Positions 32,900 to 44,422 of a stretch of 64,000 bases of DNA are shown here, in pieces (positions within the stretch are counted from its first letter, which is position 1; each line of letters begins with the position of its first letter). This DNA comes from Alkalibacillus salilacus. GTDB taxonomy: Bacteria; Bacillota; Bacilli; Bacillales; Alkalibacillaceae. A model generated the notes under the pieces. The model was not told the DNA's origin. It did no database searches and saw only the letters and a program-made list of their open reading frames with translations. A program made the position numbers and the translations under genes. The DNA is taken from contig NZ_JAUSTQ010000008.1 in NCBI RefSeq assembly GCF_030812915.1, forward strand, positions 62,001 to 126,000, read 5' to 3'.

Positions 32900-33568
32900 A
32901 TGAGTAAGCATCTGTATGGCGTCATCGGTTTAGGACGATTTGGCGGCAGTATATGTAAGGAACTCGCACGTGAAGGTATGGAAGTCTTAGCGATTGATTC
33001 TGATGAGGAGAAAATAAATGAATATAAAGATATTGCATCACATGCAGTTATTGCAGATTCCACAGACGAATTAGCGTTAAAAGATTTAGGCATTCGAAAT
33101 ATTGACCATATCATTGTTGCAATCGGTGATAATATTCATGCAAGTATTCTAACAACCCTAATTGTTAAAGAACTTGGAATTAAAATGATCACAGTTAAAG
33201 CTCAAAATGATTACCATGAAAAAGTCTTGAATAAGATTGGTGCCGATGAAGTTGTTCACCCTGAACGTGACATGGGTAAACGTATTGCTCATAGCATTAT
33301 TTCAAGTAATATTCTAGATTACTTAGAGTTATCAGATGAGCACAGTGTCGTTGAAGTGAAAGCAGGAAAGAAGATGAATGATAAGACATTAATCGATCTA
33401 GATATACGCGCTCGTTTTGGTTGTAACGTTGTGGCCATTAAACGCGGAGAGGACATCAATGTTTCACCAATGGCGGGTGATGTCATTCATAGAGATGATG
33501 TTATTATTGTGATTGGTGCCGATCAAGATATTCATCGTTTCGAAAAAGCGCTTGTTATTGAAGATTAG
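32900..33568 (+). CDS. ktrC: Ktr system RCK gating subunit
   Basis: A 222-residue cytosolic protein. RCK_N (~1-130) has the NAD/ATP-binding Rossmann motif GLGRFGGSI; RCK_C (~135-220) is the c-di-AMP-binding domain of Ktr proteins. It forms an octameric ring that gates KtrB/KtrD channels. The position next to rnjA matches ykqB (ktrC) of B. subtilis. The ATG at 32900 follows GAGGAGG; 33 bp of upstream frame were rejected. Its likely channel partner is at 4297-5673. Confidence 0.92.
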   Translation: MSKHLYGVIGLGRFGGSICKELAREGMEVLAIDSDEEKINEYKDIASHAVIADSTDELALKDLGIRNIDHIIVAIGDNIHASILTTLIVKELGIKMITVKAQNDYHEKVLNKIGADEVVHPERDMGKRIAHSIISSNILDYLELSDEHSVVEVKAGKKMNDKTLIDLDIRARFGCNVVAIKRGEDINVSPMAGDVIHRDDVIIVIGADQDIHRFEKALVIED

Positions 33569-33603
33569 ACTGTTAAGTAAAAATAAATTATAAATCCATA
33601 TTA

Positions 33604-33640
33604 AAAGCCCCCATGGCCTAATTGGCCATGGGGGCTTACT
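33604..33640. terminator. Bidirectional terminator between ktrC and rnjA
   Basis: AAGCCCCCATGGCC pairs perfectly with GGCCATGGGGGCTT around a 5-nt loop between convergent genes. Confidence 0.85.
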
Positions 33641-33662
33641 ACGTTGGATAGGAATGATTCAA

Positions 33663-35330
33663 TTATACTTCCATGATGATCGGTAAAATCATCGGACGAC
33701 GCTTCGTTTTATCATATAAGAATGGTTGAATTGTATCTGTAATTTCATTTTTAATTTCAGACCATTGCGTCGTCTTGCGTTCCATTACTTTTTCTAAATG
33801 ATTCGCAACTAGACCTTGTGCATCTTTAATCAGATCCTCTGATTCGCGCATATAGACGAAACCACGAGAGATAATGTCAGGTCCAGAAGCAATTCGGAAT
33901 TCTTTCATATCGATACTTACCACGACGACGACTAACCCTTCTTCAGAAAGGATACGACGGTCGCGAAGGACGATATTACCAATATCACCAATTCCACTAC
34001 CATCTACATAAACTGAACCAGATGGAATCTTACCAGCAACACCTACTTTATTTTTGCCAAGAGCTAAGACATCCCCGTTATCCATAATGAAACTGTTTTT
34101 ACGTGGGACACCTGTTTGTTCAGCTAAATTAATATGTTCAGCTAACATGCGGTATTCACCGTGAATTGGCATAAAGTATTGTGGTTTTAGTAAACGTAAC
34201 ATTAACTTTTGTTCTTCTTGAGCACCATGTCCTGAAGTGTGAATATCATTTAATGATCCATGAATGACATTCGCACCAGCACGGTACAATTTATTAATAT
34301 TACGATTAATACTGATTGTGTTACCAGGAATCGGTGATGATGAAAAGACAACTGTATCATCTGGTTGGATCTGTACATGGCGGTGCGTGCCATTAGCGAT
34401 ACGTGATAATGCCGCTAATGATTCACCTTGTGAGCCTGTACAGAGAATGACCAACTCATCACTCGGTGTTTTAGAAATTTGGTTTGGTTCAATAAATGTA
34501 TCTTTCGGTGCTTGAATGTAACCAAGTTTCTGACCAATTTTGATTGCATTTTCCATGCTTCGTCCAAAGACAACAATTTTCCGTTTGTTCTTAATTGCTG
34601 ACTGGACTACTTGCTGTAGGCGGTAAATATTCGATGCGAATGTTGCAAAAATAATTCGTCCACTCACTTCATCGAATATGTTTTGGATACTTTCGCCTAC
34701 AACGCTTTCAGATAGACTGAAGCCTGGAACTTCACTGTTAGTACTATCTGATAAGAGGGCTAAAACACCTTCAGACCCGATTTCAGCCATCTTAGATAGA
34801 TTGGCTGGTTCACCAACTGGGGTGAAATCAAATTTAAAGTCACCTGTGTGAACGATATTTCCAGGTGGTGTTTTGACAACAATTCCGAATGAATCTGGAA
34901 TGCTGTGTGTCGTACGGAAGAAGCTGACGGATGTTTTACGGAATTTAATCACGTCGTCTTCCTGAATTTCGTTTAAGTCAGCGCTACGGAGTAAACCGTG
35001 CTCTTCTAACTTGTTTCGGACTAAGCCGATTGCTAGCTTCCCGCCGTAGATCGGGATGTTCATCTCGCGTAATAAATATGGAATCCCACCAATGTGGTCT
35101 TCGTGTCCATGTGTAAGAAACAATCCTTTAATCTTGTCTTGGTTTTGGATTAAATACGTATAATCCGGGATGACATAATCAATTCCTAACAACTCATCTT
35201 CCGGGAATTTAATACCAGCATCGACTAAAATAATTTCGTCTTGGAATTGAATGCCGTAAGTATTTTTACCGATTTCACCAAGACCACCTAACGCAAATAT
35301 TGCAACTTGATCGTTTTTAACAAACTTCAT
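33663..35330 (-). CDS. rnjA: Ribonuclease J1
   Basis: A 555-residue beta-CASP metallo-beta-lactamase RNase with endonuclease and 5'-3' exonuclease activity, central to mRNA decay and 5' maturation. Metal site HGHEDHIGG (His74, His76, Asp78, His79), further ligands HTGDFKFD and [11 protein letters not shown], and beta-CASP and C-terminal domains of full length. Stop of rpoY lies 3 bp before its ATG, so the two are translated from one transcript. SR1P, encoded in this window, is known in B. subtilis to promote GapA-RNase J1 interplay. Confidence 0.97.
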   Translation of the reverse strand: MKFVKNDQVAIFALGGLGEIGKNTYGIQFQDEIILVDAGIKFPEDELLGIDYVIPDYTYLIQNQDKIKGLFLTHGHEDHIGGIPYLLREMNIPIYGGKLAIGLVRNKLEEHGLLRSADLNEIQEDDVIKFRKTSVSFFRTTHSIPDSFGIVVKTPPGNIVHTGDFKFDFTPVGEPANLSKMAEIGSEGVLALLSDSTNSEVPGFSLSESVVGESIQNIFDEVSGRIIFATFASNIYRLQQVVQSAIKNKRKIVVFGRSMENAIKIGQKLGYIQAPKDTFIEPNQISKTPSDELVILCTGSQGESLAALSRIANGTHRHVQIQPDDTVVFSSSPIPGNTISINRNINKLYRAGANVIHGSLNDIHTSGHGAQEEQKLMLRLLKPQYFMPIHGEYRMLAEHINLAEQTGVPRKNSFIMDNGDVLALGKNKVGVAGKIPSGSVYVDGSGIGDIGNIVLRDRRILSEEGLVVVVVSIDMKEFRIASGPDIISRGFVYMRESEDLIKDAQGLVANHLEKVMERKTTQWSEIKNEITDTIQPFLYDKTKRRPMILPIIMEV

Positions 35331-35333
35331 GCG

Positions 35334-35543
35334 TTAGAGATCCTCTACCTTAAAGTTTTCGGATTGTTGTTCATAGGCTAAATGCGCCTCACTTAGTTCT
35401 TGGACATGCTCAATATTATACGGACGGTCTGCTAGCTTTTCACGGACTTCACGTTTGGTTTCTGCTTCAACGTACATGGTTTTAGTTTCTTCACGTACTG
35501 GAGCTTCTGTAATGTTTTCTTGATAGAGTACTTTGAATACCAT
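35334..35543 (-). CDS. rpoY: RNA polymerase epsilon subunit (YkzG)
   Basis: A 69-residue protein beginning MVFKVLYQENITEAPVREET, the typical RpoY start and length. It binds the RNA polymerase core in Firmicutes. The ATG at 35543 follows AAGGAGAGAG; the longer upstream frame has no SD. It precedes rnjA with a 3-bp gap, as in Bacillus. Confidence 0.95.
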   Translation of the reverse strand: MVFKVLYQENITEAPVREETKTMYVEAETKREVREKLADRPYNIEHVQELSEAHLAYEQQSENFKVEDL

Positions 35544-35741
35544 TTTGTCTCTCTCCTTACTTAAATTAGTTTTACGTTCATTCCTATCCGTATAGCTATA
35601 TAAAATGCAATTAAGCATTATTAAACAAATTCAGTCTGTTACCATGCGAAATAAAAGGTGTTAATTTACGTACTTGCACCCTGTTTAGATCTTAGTACTT
35701 TTTTTAGACGTTTTTTAATTTTTTCACGCAACCGTTTCAAC

Positions 35742-35750
35742 ATTATACCA
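35742..35750 (-). promoter_or_regulatory. Extended -10 promoter element upstream of rpoY-rnjA
   Basis: On the minus strand the sequence TGGTATAAT is a perfect extended -10 (TGNTATAAT); the -35 region is poor. It would give a ~190-nt leader for rpoY-rnjA. The rest of the 418-bp rpoY-def gap holds A/T-rich sequence, a doubtful 25-codon basic ORF (35666-35743) and the def terminator. Confidence 0.45.
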
Positions 35751-35910
35751 TACATCTCCTTTCAGTATGATATACAACTAGTAGTAGGTTGGTAATAAGA
35801 TCGCAATTTATCGCATAGCTATGATTGTTACAATGATTATTTTATCCAATGTCCATGATAAATCCTATCTTTATTATATACTGTTCCTCACCATAAATAA
35901 AATAATAAAT

Positions 35911-35943
35911 ACAAAAAAAGTACTGACAAAGTTCGTCAGTACC
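35911..35943 (-). terminator. Terminator of def
   Basis: GTACTGAC pairs with GTCAGTAC around a short loop; seven T follow on the minus strand. Confidence 0.8.
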
Positions 35944-35961
35944 TTGAAATTTATCTTTCAA

Positions 35962-36519
35962 TTATAATTCATCGACGGATACAGCGCCTTCTGGTGGAGT
36001 CATCGGGTCATCTTGATTAATATGATCATAAAACATAACACCGTTTAAATGATCAATTTCGTGTTGAAAAACACAAGCTGCATAACCTTTGAGTCGAATT
36101 TTTACGTCTTCGCCATCTAAGGTTGTGGCTTTAACGGTAATACGTGCATGACGTGGAACGATTCCAGGCACATCACGATCAACGCTTAAACACCCTTCTC
36201 CACCAGGTAAATAAGCTTGCTCGACTGAATGACTGACAATACGCGGATTGTAGTACCCATTGCTGTATTCCCGACCGTTTGCATCTGTGAAATGTACAGC
36301 CATCATACGTTTGGATAGGCCGATTTGAGGAGCTGCTAATCCAACGCCTGGTCTCAAGTCATATTGTTCAGCTAGTTCCTCATCTTGGCTGTTTTTAATA
36401 AATTGAAGCATTTCTTTTAATGTATATTGATCTTCGTCTGAAGGAGGGAGGGTGACGTTCTCAGTGCGTTGTCGTAGTGTCTCGTGTCCTTCACGAACAA
36501 TATCATCCATTGTGATCAT
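35962..36519 (-). CDS. def: Peptide deformylase (YkrB/DefB type)
   Basis: A 185-residue metalloenzyme removing the formyl group from nascent N-termini. Motifs GVGLAAPQ (58-65), EGCLS (108-112) and QHEIDH (152-157) supply the Cys/His/His metal site and catalytic Glu. Type II deformylase length. The ATG at 36519 gives the family start MITMDDIVR and follows AAAGGATG; the longer frame lacks an SD. Same position relative to ykyA and pdhA as in B. subtilis. Confidence 0.95.
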   Translation of the reverse strand: MITMDDIVREGHETLRQRTENVTLPPSDEDQYTLKEMLQFIKNSQDEELAEQYDLRPGVGLAAPQIGLSKRMMAVHFTDANGREYSNGYYNPRIVSHSVEQAYLPGGEGCLSVDRDVPGIVPRHARITVKATTLDGEDVKIRLKGYAACVFQHEIDHLNGVMFYDHINQDDPMTPPEGAVSVDEL

Positions 36520-36688
36520 TAATGACATCCTTTCTAATTGCGCAAATTCCATCATCTATTTTAGCATAAATCATATAAAATCATCATGTAAGTTGTATAT
36601 TTTTAAAACAGAAATATGCTATACTTTACTTGTTATAAAGATGTAAATATAAAAATAGGACTATGATGATCAGAAAGGGAATGACGAG

Positions 36689-37360
36689 ATGAAAAAACTT
36701 AGCTTACTGTTTATAATGATCACGATCACGACGTTTATAGTCGCTTGCAATTCCAACCAAGCTGCAGAGGACATCTATAATCATCTAGAGTCTTCTGTCG
36801 AAGAAGAGGCAGGGTTTCACGAAGCACAAGAGGAACTGGTAGACGTAGAACAACAGGAACAAGAATTATACAATGAATTAATCGAAGTTAACATGGATGA
36901 ATTAGATGAAATCCAAGGCACAGTTGAAGAAGCACAAGCCCTCTTAGAAGAACGTAGAGAATTGGTTGAACAGGAAAAAACGAGTATCGACGCGGCAAAA
37001 GAAGAGTTTGATCAAGTTGAAGAGTCAATAGAAGACTTAGATGAGGAAGCACAAGAAGTAGCGAATAATATGGTTACCACTATGAACGAACGTTACGAAG
37101 CATTCCAAAATGTTTATGATGCTTATAATAAATCACTGGATTTAGACCAAGAGCTGTATGACATGTTAGCAAATGAAGACTTGGAGCAAGAAGCTTTAGA
37201 TGAACAAGTGGATGAGATCAATTCAAGTTATGATGATATTACTTCAGCTCAACAAACATTCAATGATAAGACAGAAAGCTTTAACGATCTAAAGCGAGAA
37301 TTTTATGAAACAGTTGACTTAAATGTAGAATTTGAAAGCGAAAATGGTGAAACTGAATAA
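36689..37360 (+). CDS. ykyA: YkyA-type cell-wall-binding lipoprotein
   Basis: A 223-residue lipoprotein (lipobox FIVAC, Cys20) followed by an almost entirely helical, highly acidic coiled-coil region rich in Glu, Gln and Asp. Matches the YkyA family found between def and pdhA in Bacillus. Probably sits on the outer face of the membrane; the function is not established. ATG after AAAGGGA. It ends with its own terminator. Confidence 0.88.
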   Translation: MKKLSLLFIMITITTFIVACNSNQAAEDIYNHLESSVEEEAGFHEAQEELVDVEQQEQELYNELIEVNMDELDEIQGTVEEAQALLEERRELVEQEKTSIDAAKEEFDQVEESIEDLDEEAQEVANNMVTTMNERYEAFQNVYDAYNKSLDLDQELYDMLANEDLEQEALDEQVDEINSSYDDITSAQQTFNDKTESFNDLKREFYETVDLNVEFESENGETE

Positions 37361-37375
37361 GTTGTTGTAGGACAG

Positions 37376-37406
37376 AGCACACGTAGCTAGTACGTGTGCT
37401 TTTTTG
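37376..37406 (+). terminator. Terminator of ykyA
   Basis: AGCACACGT pairs with ACGTGTGCT around a 7-nt loop; TTTTT follows. Confidence 0.9.
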
Positions 37407-37458
37407 TTTCCAAACATCTTCTAAGTAAGGCCTCAATAAGCTTGATATTGACTAAGTT

Positions 37459-37473
37459 AAGAAAACGCTTTCT
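37459..37473. promoter_or_regulatory. Cre-like site (CcpA) upstream of the pdh operon
   Basis: AAGAAAACGCTTTCT matches the cre consensus WTGNAANCGNWNNCW at all but the second position. A TATAAT box follows 15 bp later (37489-37494) without a good -35. The ~425-bp ykyA-pdhA gap otherwise holds the ykyA terminator, the candidate promoter at 37585-37614 and AT-rich leader DNA. Confidence 0.5.
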
Positions 37474-37584
37474 CACACAGCCTTCTGTTATAATACAGAA
37501 ATGATAATTTGCTGTAACAGTTTCAGTTCATGAACTGAATAGTATTTATCAAAAATGTTTATCATTATGCATAATCAAAAGTGT

Positions 37585-37614
37585 TTGACGAAAAATATTC
37601 TTTTAGGATAAACT
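37585..37614 (+). promoter_or_regulatory. Candidate pdh operon promoter
   Basis: -35 TTGACG (37585-37590), 18-bp spacer, -10 TAAACT (37609-37614). The leader to pdhA would be ~165 nt. Confidence 0.45.
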
Positions 37615-37769
37615 ACTTAATAGATGGATGTTGTACTAATTCATTCTAGCAAAAAGTTGTAACAGTTTTTTTATGATTAACGCTAATCGATTATGGGTAC
37701 ATATAAAAAGGATAGGTATTCATTAAATTAGGACGTTAAATCATTCTAAAAAAAAAATTTTAATCATGA

Positions 37770-38876
<1,107 letters not shown>

Positions 38877-38879
38877 GCC

Positions 38880-39857
38880 ATGGCACAAATGACGATGATT
38901 CAAGCAATCACTAATGCTTTACAAACAGAGCTTAAAAATGATGAAAACGTCCTTGTGTTCGGTGAAGACGTCGGCCAAAACGGTGGTGTTTTCCGTGCAA
39001 CAGAAGGACTTCAAGAAGAATTCGGAGAAGATCGTGTCTTTGATACGCCGTTAGCTGAATCAGGAATTATTGGCTTATCTGTTGGTATGTCAACACAAGG
39101 TTTACGTCCAGTTCCTGAAATTCAATTCTTCGGCTTCGTATTTGAAGCAATGGATGCTGTGAGTGGACAAGCTGCCCGTCTACGTTACCGTTCAGGTGGT
39201 CGTTGGCATGCACCAATCACAATTCGCTCACCATTTGGTGGTGGTGTTCATACGCCAGAATTGCACGCTGACAGTTTAGAAGGGTTGATGGCACAACAAC
39301 CTGGTTTACGTGTTGTCATTCCATCTAATCCATACGATGCAAAAGGATTATTAATTCAATCTATTCGTGAAAATGATCCAGTTATTTTCTTAGAACATAT
39401 GAAACTTTATCGTTCATTCCGTGAAGAAGTACCTGAAGAAGAGTATACGGTTGATTTAGGTAAAGCAAATGTGAAACGTGAAGGTAGTGACATTACATTT
39501 GTTGCTTATGGTGCGATGGTTCACGCGGCACTTAAAGCAGCTGAAGAGTTAAAAGAAGATGGTATTGAAGCTGAAGTGATTGACTTACGCACAGTTAGCC
39601 CAGTTGATTACGACACGATTATTGAATCAGTTGAGAAAACGAATCGTGCTGTCGTGATTCAAGAAGCTCAACGTCAAGCAGGTATTGCGGCAAGCGTTGT
39701 TTCAGAAATTCAAGAGAGAGCAATCTTGCATTTAGAAGCACCTGTACTACGTGTTACAGCACCAGATACAGTATATCCATTTTCTGAAGCAGAAGAAGTA
39801 TGGTTACCAAATCATAACGATATTGTTGAGAAAGCAAAACAATCAATCAACTTTTAA
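38880..39857 (+). CDS. pdhB: Pyruvate dehydrogenase E1 component, beta subunit
   Basis: A 325-residue partner of PdhA, completing the E1 heterotetramer. Conserved [36 protein letters not shown] and [22 protein letters not shown] overlaps the end of pdhA. Length is exactly that of B. subtilis PdhB. Confidence 0.98.
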   Translation: MAQMTMIQAITNALQTELKNDENVLVFGEDVGQNGGVFRATEGLQEEFGEDRVFDTPLAESGIIGLSVGMSTQGLRPVPEIQFFGFVFEAMDAVSGQAARLRYRSGGRWHAPITIRSPFGGGVHTPELHADSLEGLMAQQPGLRVVIPSNPYDAKGLLIQSIRENDPVIFLEHMKLYRSFREEVPEEEYTVDLGKANVKREGSDITFVAYGAMVHAALKAAEELKEDGIEAEVIDLRTVSPVDYDTIIESVEKTNRAVVIQEAQRQAGIAASVVSEIQERAILHLEAPVLRVTAPDTVYPFSEAEEVWLPNHNDIVEKAKQSINF

Positions 39858-39884
39858 TGAAGTCAAAGACAGGAGGGTATCATA

Positions 39885-41183
39885 GTGGCCTTTGAATTTA
39901 AATTACCAGATATTGGTGAAGGAATCCATGAAGGCGAGATAGCCAAGTGGTTTATTAATGCAGGTGATGAAATCCAAGAAGATGATGTACTTTGCGAAGT
40001 GCAAAACGATAAAGCTGTTGTTGAAATTCCATCACCTGTTGAAGGAACAGTTAGCGACGTTCATGTTGATGAAGGAGAGGTCGCAACGGTTGGACAAGTA
40101 ATCGTTACGATTGATGCTGAAGGATATGAGGATCAAGGTTCTGATGAAAGCGAATCAGATGACGCTGAAGAGCAAAAAGAAGATAAAGAAGAACAGAAAG
40201 AAGAGAAGTCTGAAGCTAAAGAGAGTACAACACAAAATCGTGGTGAATCAGACGATGAAGGCGAACGTGTTATTGCGATGCCATCTGTTCGTAAATATGC
40301 TCGCGAAAATGATGTGAACATTCAAAAAGTACAAGGGTCAGGTAAAAATGGTCGCATCCTAAAGGAAGATATTGATACCTTCTTAAGTGGCGATCAACCT
40401 ACAGAGACTGCAGAGGCTGCTGAAGCAAGCGAAGAACAACCAGCTGAAAGCAGCAAACAAGAGCCTGTGCTTGAAGGACAATATCCAGAAACTCGTGAGA
40501 AAATTAGCGGAATCCGTAAATCGATTGCTAAAGCCATGGTTAAATCGAAACAGACTGCTCCACACGTAACATTAATGGATGACGTCGATGTGACAGAACT
40601 AGTTAATCATCGTAAGAAATTTAAAGAAGTTGCGGCAGAACAAGATATCAAGTTAACGTATCTACCTTATGTGGTTAAAGCATTAGTATCAACTATTAAG
40701 AAATACCCTGTGCTTAATACTTCATTTGATGATGATACAGATGAACTAATTCAAAAACATTATTACAATATTGGTATTGCAGCCGATACGGACAAAGGCT
40801 TACTCGTACCAGTTGTAAAAGACGCTGATCGTAAGTCGATCTTCCAAATCTCTGATGAAATTAACGAGTTGGCAACGAAAGCTCGTGATGGTAAACTAGC
40901 TTCAGAAGAGATGAAAGGGGCATCAACATCGATCACGAATATTGGTTCAGCAGGTGGTAAATGGTTCACACCAGTTATTAACCATCCAGAAGTCGCGATT
41001 CTAGGTATTGGTCGCATTAGTGAAGAACCAGTTGTACGTGACGGTGAAGTAGTTGCAGCACCTGTCTTAGCGATATCATTAAGCTTTGACCACCGTATTA
41101 TTGATGGTGCAACAGCGCAACACGCGATGAACCATGTGAAGCGATTATTAGAAGATCCACAATTAATTATGATGGAGGCGTAG
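39885..41183 (+). CDS. pdhC: Dihydrolipoamide acetyltransferase, E2 of pyruvate dehydrogenase
   Basis: A 432-residue core enzyme. Single lipoyl domain with Lys43 ([11 protein letters not shown]), a long acidic Glu/Lys linker (~85-125), peripheral subunit-binding domain (~128-165, [21 protein letters not shown]), a second linker, and the acyltransferase catalytic domain ending with [10 protein letters not shown] (His/Asp active site). GTG start after AGGAGGG. The linker is strikingly acidic, in line with other linkers in this genome. Confidence 0.97.
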   Translation: MAFEFKLPDIGEGIHEGEIAKWFINAGDEIQEDDVLCEVQNDKAVVEIPSPVEGTVSDVHVDEGEVATVGQVIVTIDAEGYEDQGSDESESDDAEEQKEDKEEQKEEKSEAKESTTQNRGESDDEGERVIAMPSVRKYARENDVNIQKVQGSGKNGRILKEDIDTFLSGDQPTETAEAAEASEEQPAESSKQEPVLEGQYPETREKISGIRKSIAKAMVKSKQTAPHVTLMDDVDVTELVNHRKKFKEVAAEQDIKLTYLPYVVKALVSTIKKYPVLNTSFDDDTDELIQKHYYNIGIAADTDKGLLVPVVKDADRKSIFQISDEINELATKARDGKLASEEMKGASTSITNIGSAGGKWFTPVINHPEVAILGIGRISEEPVVRDGEVVAAPVLAISLSFDHRIIDGATAQHAMNHVKRLLEDPQLIMMEA

Positions 41184-41187
41184 ATTT

Positions 41188-42597
41188 ATGGTAGTAGGAG
41201 ATTTCCCAGTTGAAGTCGATACATTAGTCGTAGGGGCAGGCCCAGGCGGATATGTAGCAGCAATTCGCGCTGCTCAAATGGGCCAAAGTGTTACAATTGT
41301 CGATAAAGGTAATTTAGGTGGAGTTTGTTTAAACGTTGGTTGTGTGCCGTCTAAAGCACTCATCTCAGCGGGACACCGTTATGAACAAGCGAATGATTCA
41401 GAAGATATGGGGATTACTGCTGAGAATGTATCCGTTGACTTCTCAAAAGTACAAGAGTGGAAAGGTCAAGTCGTTAACAAGTTGACTGGCGGTGTTGAAG
41501 GCTTACTTAAGTCTAATAAAGCTGACATTGTCAAAGGTGAAGTTTACTTTGTTGATCAAAATACGGCGAAAATTATGGATGACAAGCAATCTCAAACGTA
41601 TAAGTTTAAGAATGCGATTGTTGCCACAGGATCTCGTCCAATTGAATTAAAACCATTTCCTTATTCAGATCGTGTCCTTGATTCAACAGGTGCTTTGGAA
41701 TTAGATGAGATTCCAGAGAAGATGGTTGTAATCGGTGGCGGTTATATTGGTACTGAACTTGGTGGTGCTTACGCTAGCTTTGGTACAGAAGTAACTATTC
41801 TTGAAGGTACAGAAGATATCCTAGGTGGATTCGAAAAAGGTATGACACAACTTGTGAAAAAGCGTCTTAAGAAGAAAGGCGTAGACGTCGTTACAAAGGC
41901 GATGGCACAAGGTGTTGAAGAGACCGATAATGGCGTTAAAGTAACGTATGAAGAAAAAGGCGAAGAAAAAACGGTAGAAGCTGATTATTTATTAGTAACA
42001 GTTGGTCGTCGTCCAAATACTGACGAAATCGGTCTAGATGAAATGGGCGTTGAAATGGACGATAATGGTCTGATCAAAATCGACAAACAGTGCCGTACAA
42101 ACTTAGATAATATTTATGCGATTGGTGACATTGTTGATGGACCACCACTTGCACACAAGGCTTCTTATGAAGGTAAAATTGCAGCTGAAGCAATCAGTGG
42201 TGAGAAATCTGAGATCGACTATCTTGGAATTCCAGCTGTTGTCTTTAGTGATCCAGAATTAGCAAGCGTTGGTCACTCGGAAGATAGCGCGAAAGAAGCA
42301 GGATTTGAAGTTGACGCTTCGAAATTCCCATTCGGCGCTAACGGACGTGCGTTATCACTAAATGACTCTGAAGGTTTTGTGAAGCTTATTACACGTCAAT
42401 CAGATGGTCTTGTGATTGGTGGCCAAGTGGCTGGACCAAATGCAAGTGACTTAATCGCAGAAATTGGTTTAGCAGTTGAAGCTGGAATGACAGCTGAAGA
42501 CTTAGCGTTAACCATTCATGCTCACCCAACACTAGGTGAAACAGTTATGGAAGCAGCAGACTTAGCAATGGGCATGCCAATTCATATTACAAAATAA
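41188..42597 (+). CDS. pdhD: Dihydrolipoamide dehydrogenase, E3
   Basis: A 469-residue FAD/NAD flavoprotein reoxidising lipoamide of E2. FAD motif [15 protein letters not shown], redox-active Cys47/Cys52 ([13 protein letters not shown]), NAD motif [19 protein letters not shown], and the C-terminal HAHPTLGE with the catalytic His-Glu. GGAGG inside the end of pdhC is its SD (4-bp gap). Last gene of the operon, closed by a strong terminator. E3 is likely shared with other 2-oxoacid dehydrogenases. Confidence 0.97.
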   Translation: MVVGDFPVEVDTLVVGAGPGGYVAAIRAAQMGQSVTIVDKGNLGGVCLNVGCVPSKALISAGHRYEQANDSEDMGITAENVSVDFSKVQEWKGQVVNKLTGGVEGLLKSNKADIVKGEVYFVDQNTAKIMDDKQSQTYKFKNAIVATGSRPIELKPFPYSDRVLDSTGALELDEIPEKMVVIGGGYIGTELGGAYASFGTEVTILEGTEDILGGFEKGMTQLVKKRLKKKGVDVVTKAMAQGVEETDNGVKVTYEEKGEEKTVEADYLLVTVGRRPNTDEIGLDEMGVEMDDNGLIKIDKQCRTNLDNIYAIGDIVDGPPLAHKASYEGKIAAEAISGEKSEIDYLGIPAVVFSDPELASVGHSEDSAKEAGFEVDASKFPFGANGRALSLNDSEGFVKLITRQSDGLVIGGQVAGPNASDLIAEIGLAVEAGMTAEDLALTIHAHPTLGETVMEAADLAMGMPIHITK

Positions 42598-42613
42598 ACT
42601 CAACTCATTGATT

Positions 42614-42652
42614 AAACCCGCAAAATGTTGATAGACATTTTGCGGGTTTTTG
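42614..42652 (+). terminator. Terminator of the pdh operon
   Basis: AACCCGCAAAATGT pairs with ACATTTTGCGGGTT around a short loop, followed by TTTTGTG. Confidence 0.9.
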
Positions 42653-42740
42653 TGTGTTTTCCTCATTTATTAAATAAATCATTGAACTTATTATATTATT
42701 GAAGGAAGTTTTGAAATTAAAGCATGCATTTATTTCAAAA

Positions 42741-44276
42741 CTATTTATATTTGCGACGTTTGAGGTCGTGTTGTTTCGCTTCTTCTCGAAAGGCTTTAAC
42801 AATAGAGAATATAATCATAATGAGTATAAACACAAACGGGAAGGCGGCAATGATTGAAGCGGTTTGTAAAGCACCTAAACCACCTTGCCATAATAAAACT
42901 GCTGCCGTAGCAGATTGAACAAGCCCCCAAGCAAGTTTCACTTTCAAATCAGGGTTAAGGTCGCCACCAGTCGTTTGCATGCCTAATACGAATGTGGCTG
43001 AATCTGCAGAAGTAATAAAGAACGTACTAATTAATAAGATTGTCAGTAATGTAGTAACAAGTTGTAAGGGGTAGTTTTCTAATACTGTGAATAAGGCCCC
43101 TTCTTCACCTACATTATTTATGACTGTTTGTATATCCATCCCATGATGGTATTCGAGAGAGATTGCGGAACCACCGAAGGCAGAAAACCAAAGCGCACCG
43201 AAGATTGTCGGAACTAAAAGAACACCAATTATAAATTCACGAACCGTTCTTCCTCGTGAAACACGTGCAATAAACATACCAACAAAAGGTGCCCAAGCAA
43301 TCCACCATGCCCAATAGAATATGGTCCAATTTTCAAGCCAGCCTGTATCATCAGGACTAAATGGAGTTGTACGAAAACTCATAAACGGTAAGTTTTGAAC
43401 ATAGCTACCGAGTGTGGTCGTGAAATAGTTCATAATGAAGTTGGTTGGTCCGGCAAATAACATAAATAAAAGCAACAAGAACATCAAGACAATATTGGTT
43501 GTGCTTAAGTATTTAATACCACGGTCTAGACCAGTCAAAGCAGATAGCATGAATAAAATAGTCACGACACCAATGATAATTAACTGCAAGGTTACAGTAT
43601 TAGATAAATTCTCATTAACGAAACCTAAGCCACTGCTGATTTGTTGAGCACCGAGGCCAAGTGATGTTGCTACCCCGAAGACAGTTGCAAAAACAGCAAT
43701 CGTGTTTACAATTGTACCTGAACTACCATCCATTCGATCACCAAATAATGGCTTTAGTGTACTGCTAATTAATCCAGGATATTCTTTACGGAATTGAAAA
43801 TACGCTAAAGCCAAAGCTAAAATCGCGTAAATTCCCCAAGGGTGTAGACCCCAATGAAAGAAACTATAACGCATAGCAACGCGTCCTGCTTCGCCATCAC
43901 CGTTAACATCATACGGAGGTGCGTTAAAATGTGAAATAGGCTCTGCAGCCCCCCAAAATATCAAACCAATACCCATACCAGCGCTGAATAGCATGCCGAA
44001 CCAAGTTAAGTAATTGTATTCAGGTTCATCATCTTCTTTACCCAAGACAATATTTCCGTATTTGGACACGATTAGATAAATAGCAAAAATTAAAAAAGCA
44101 GTGGCAGATAATAAATAAAACCAGCCAAATTTTGAAACAAGGAAACTTTGCACATTATTAGTAACGGTATTAAGGTTCCAATTTGGCCACGTCTCTTCAG
44201 GAATGACCCCCCACGCAATAAATAATATGGCGATAACTAATGATATATAAAATACGCGTGTAACGGATTTCTTCAT
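42741..44276 (-). CDS. opuD: BCCT family glycine betaine transporter (OpuD-like)
   Basis: A 511-residue, 12-helix secondary transporter. Family signature GMGIGLIFWGAAEPISHF (the GMGIG form is typical of Na+-coupled betaine carriers) and the aromatic substrate box in FYWAWWIAWAPFVGMFIARVSRG. C-terminal basic tail (KQHDLKRRKYK), the kind of segment involved in osmosensing in BetP-type proteins. It imports compatible solute during salt stress. The ATG at 44276 follows TAGGAGG; the upstream 45 bp of frame were rejected. Betaine is the most likely substrate; choline or ectoine cannot be excluded. Confidence 0.9.
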   Translation of the reverse strand: MKKSVTRVFYISLVIAILFIAWGVIPEETWPNWNLNTVTNNVQSFLVSKFGWFYLLSATAFLIFAIYLIVSKYGNIVLGKEDDEPEYNYLTWFGMLFSAGMGIGLIFWGAAEPISHFNAPPYDVNGDGEAGRVAMRYSFFHWGLHPWGIYAILALALAYFQFRKEYPGLISSTLKPLFGDRMDGSSGTIVNTIAVFATVFGVATSLGLGAQQISSGLGFVNENLSNTVTLQLIIIGVVTILFMLSALTGLDRGIKYLSTTNIVLMFLLLLFMLFAGPTNFIMNYFTTTLGSYVQNLPFMSFRTTPFSPDDTGWLENWTIFYWAWWIAWAPFVGMFIARVSRGRTVREFIIGVLLVPTIFGALWFSAFGGSAISLEYHHGMDIQTVINNVGEEGALFTVLENYPLQLVTTLLTILLISTFFITSADSATFVLGMQTTGGDLNPDLKVKLAWGLVQSATAAVLLWQGGLGALQTASIIAAFPFVFILIMIIFSIVKAFREEAKQHDLKRRKYK

Positions 44277-44422
44277 AAAATATCCTCCTATCTGAAAGTA
44301 AGACATCGTTAGTTTTAGCAAGTCATTCTAATCCATACATAAATCAGTCATAAATTAACCTATCCATTTTAGTTTAACGTGAGATATAATATAAATAGAG
44401 ACTACCAAGAGGGGGAACAGAT

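Noticed and set aside
35666-35743. 25-codon basic ORF on the minus strand as a gene
   Set aside because: Its ATG lies within an extended -10 promoter box and the SD spacing (~13 nt) is poor; kept only as a question in the findings.
40133-40569. Overlapping frames opposite and within the pdhC linker
   Set aside because: Arise from low-complexity Glu/Lys/Ala codons of the E2 linker; no SD and entirely inside pdhC.
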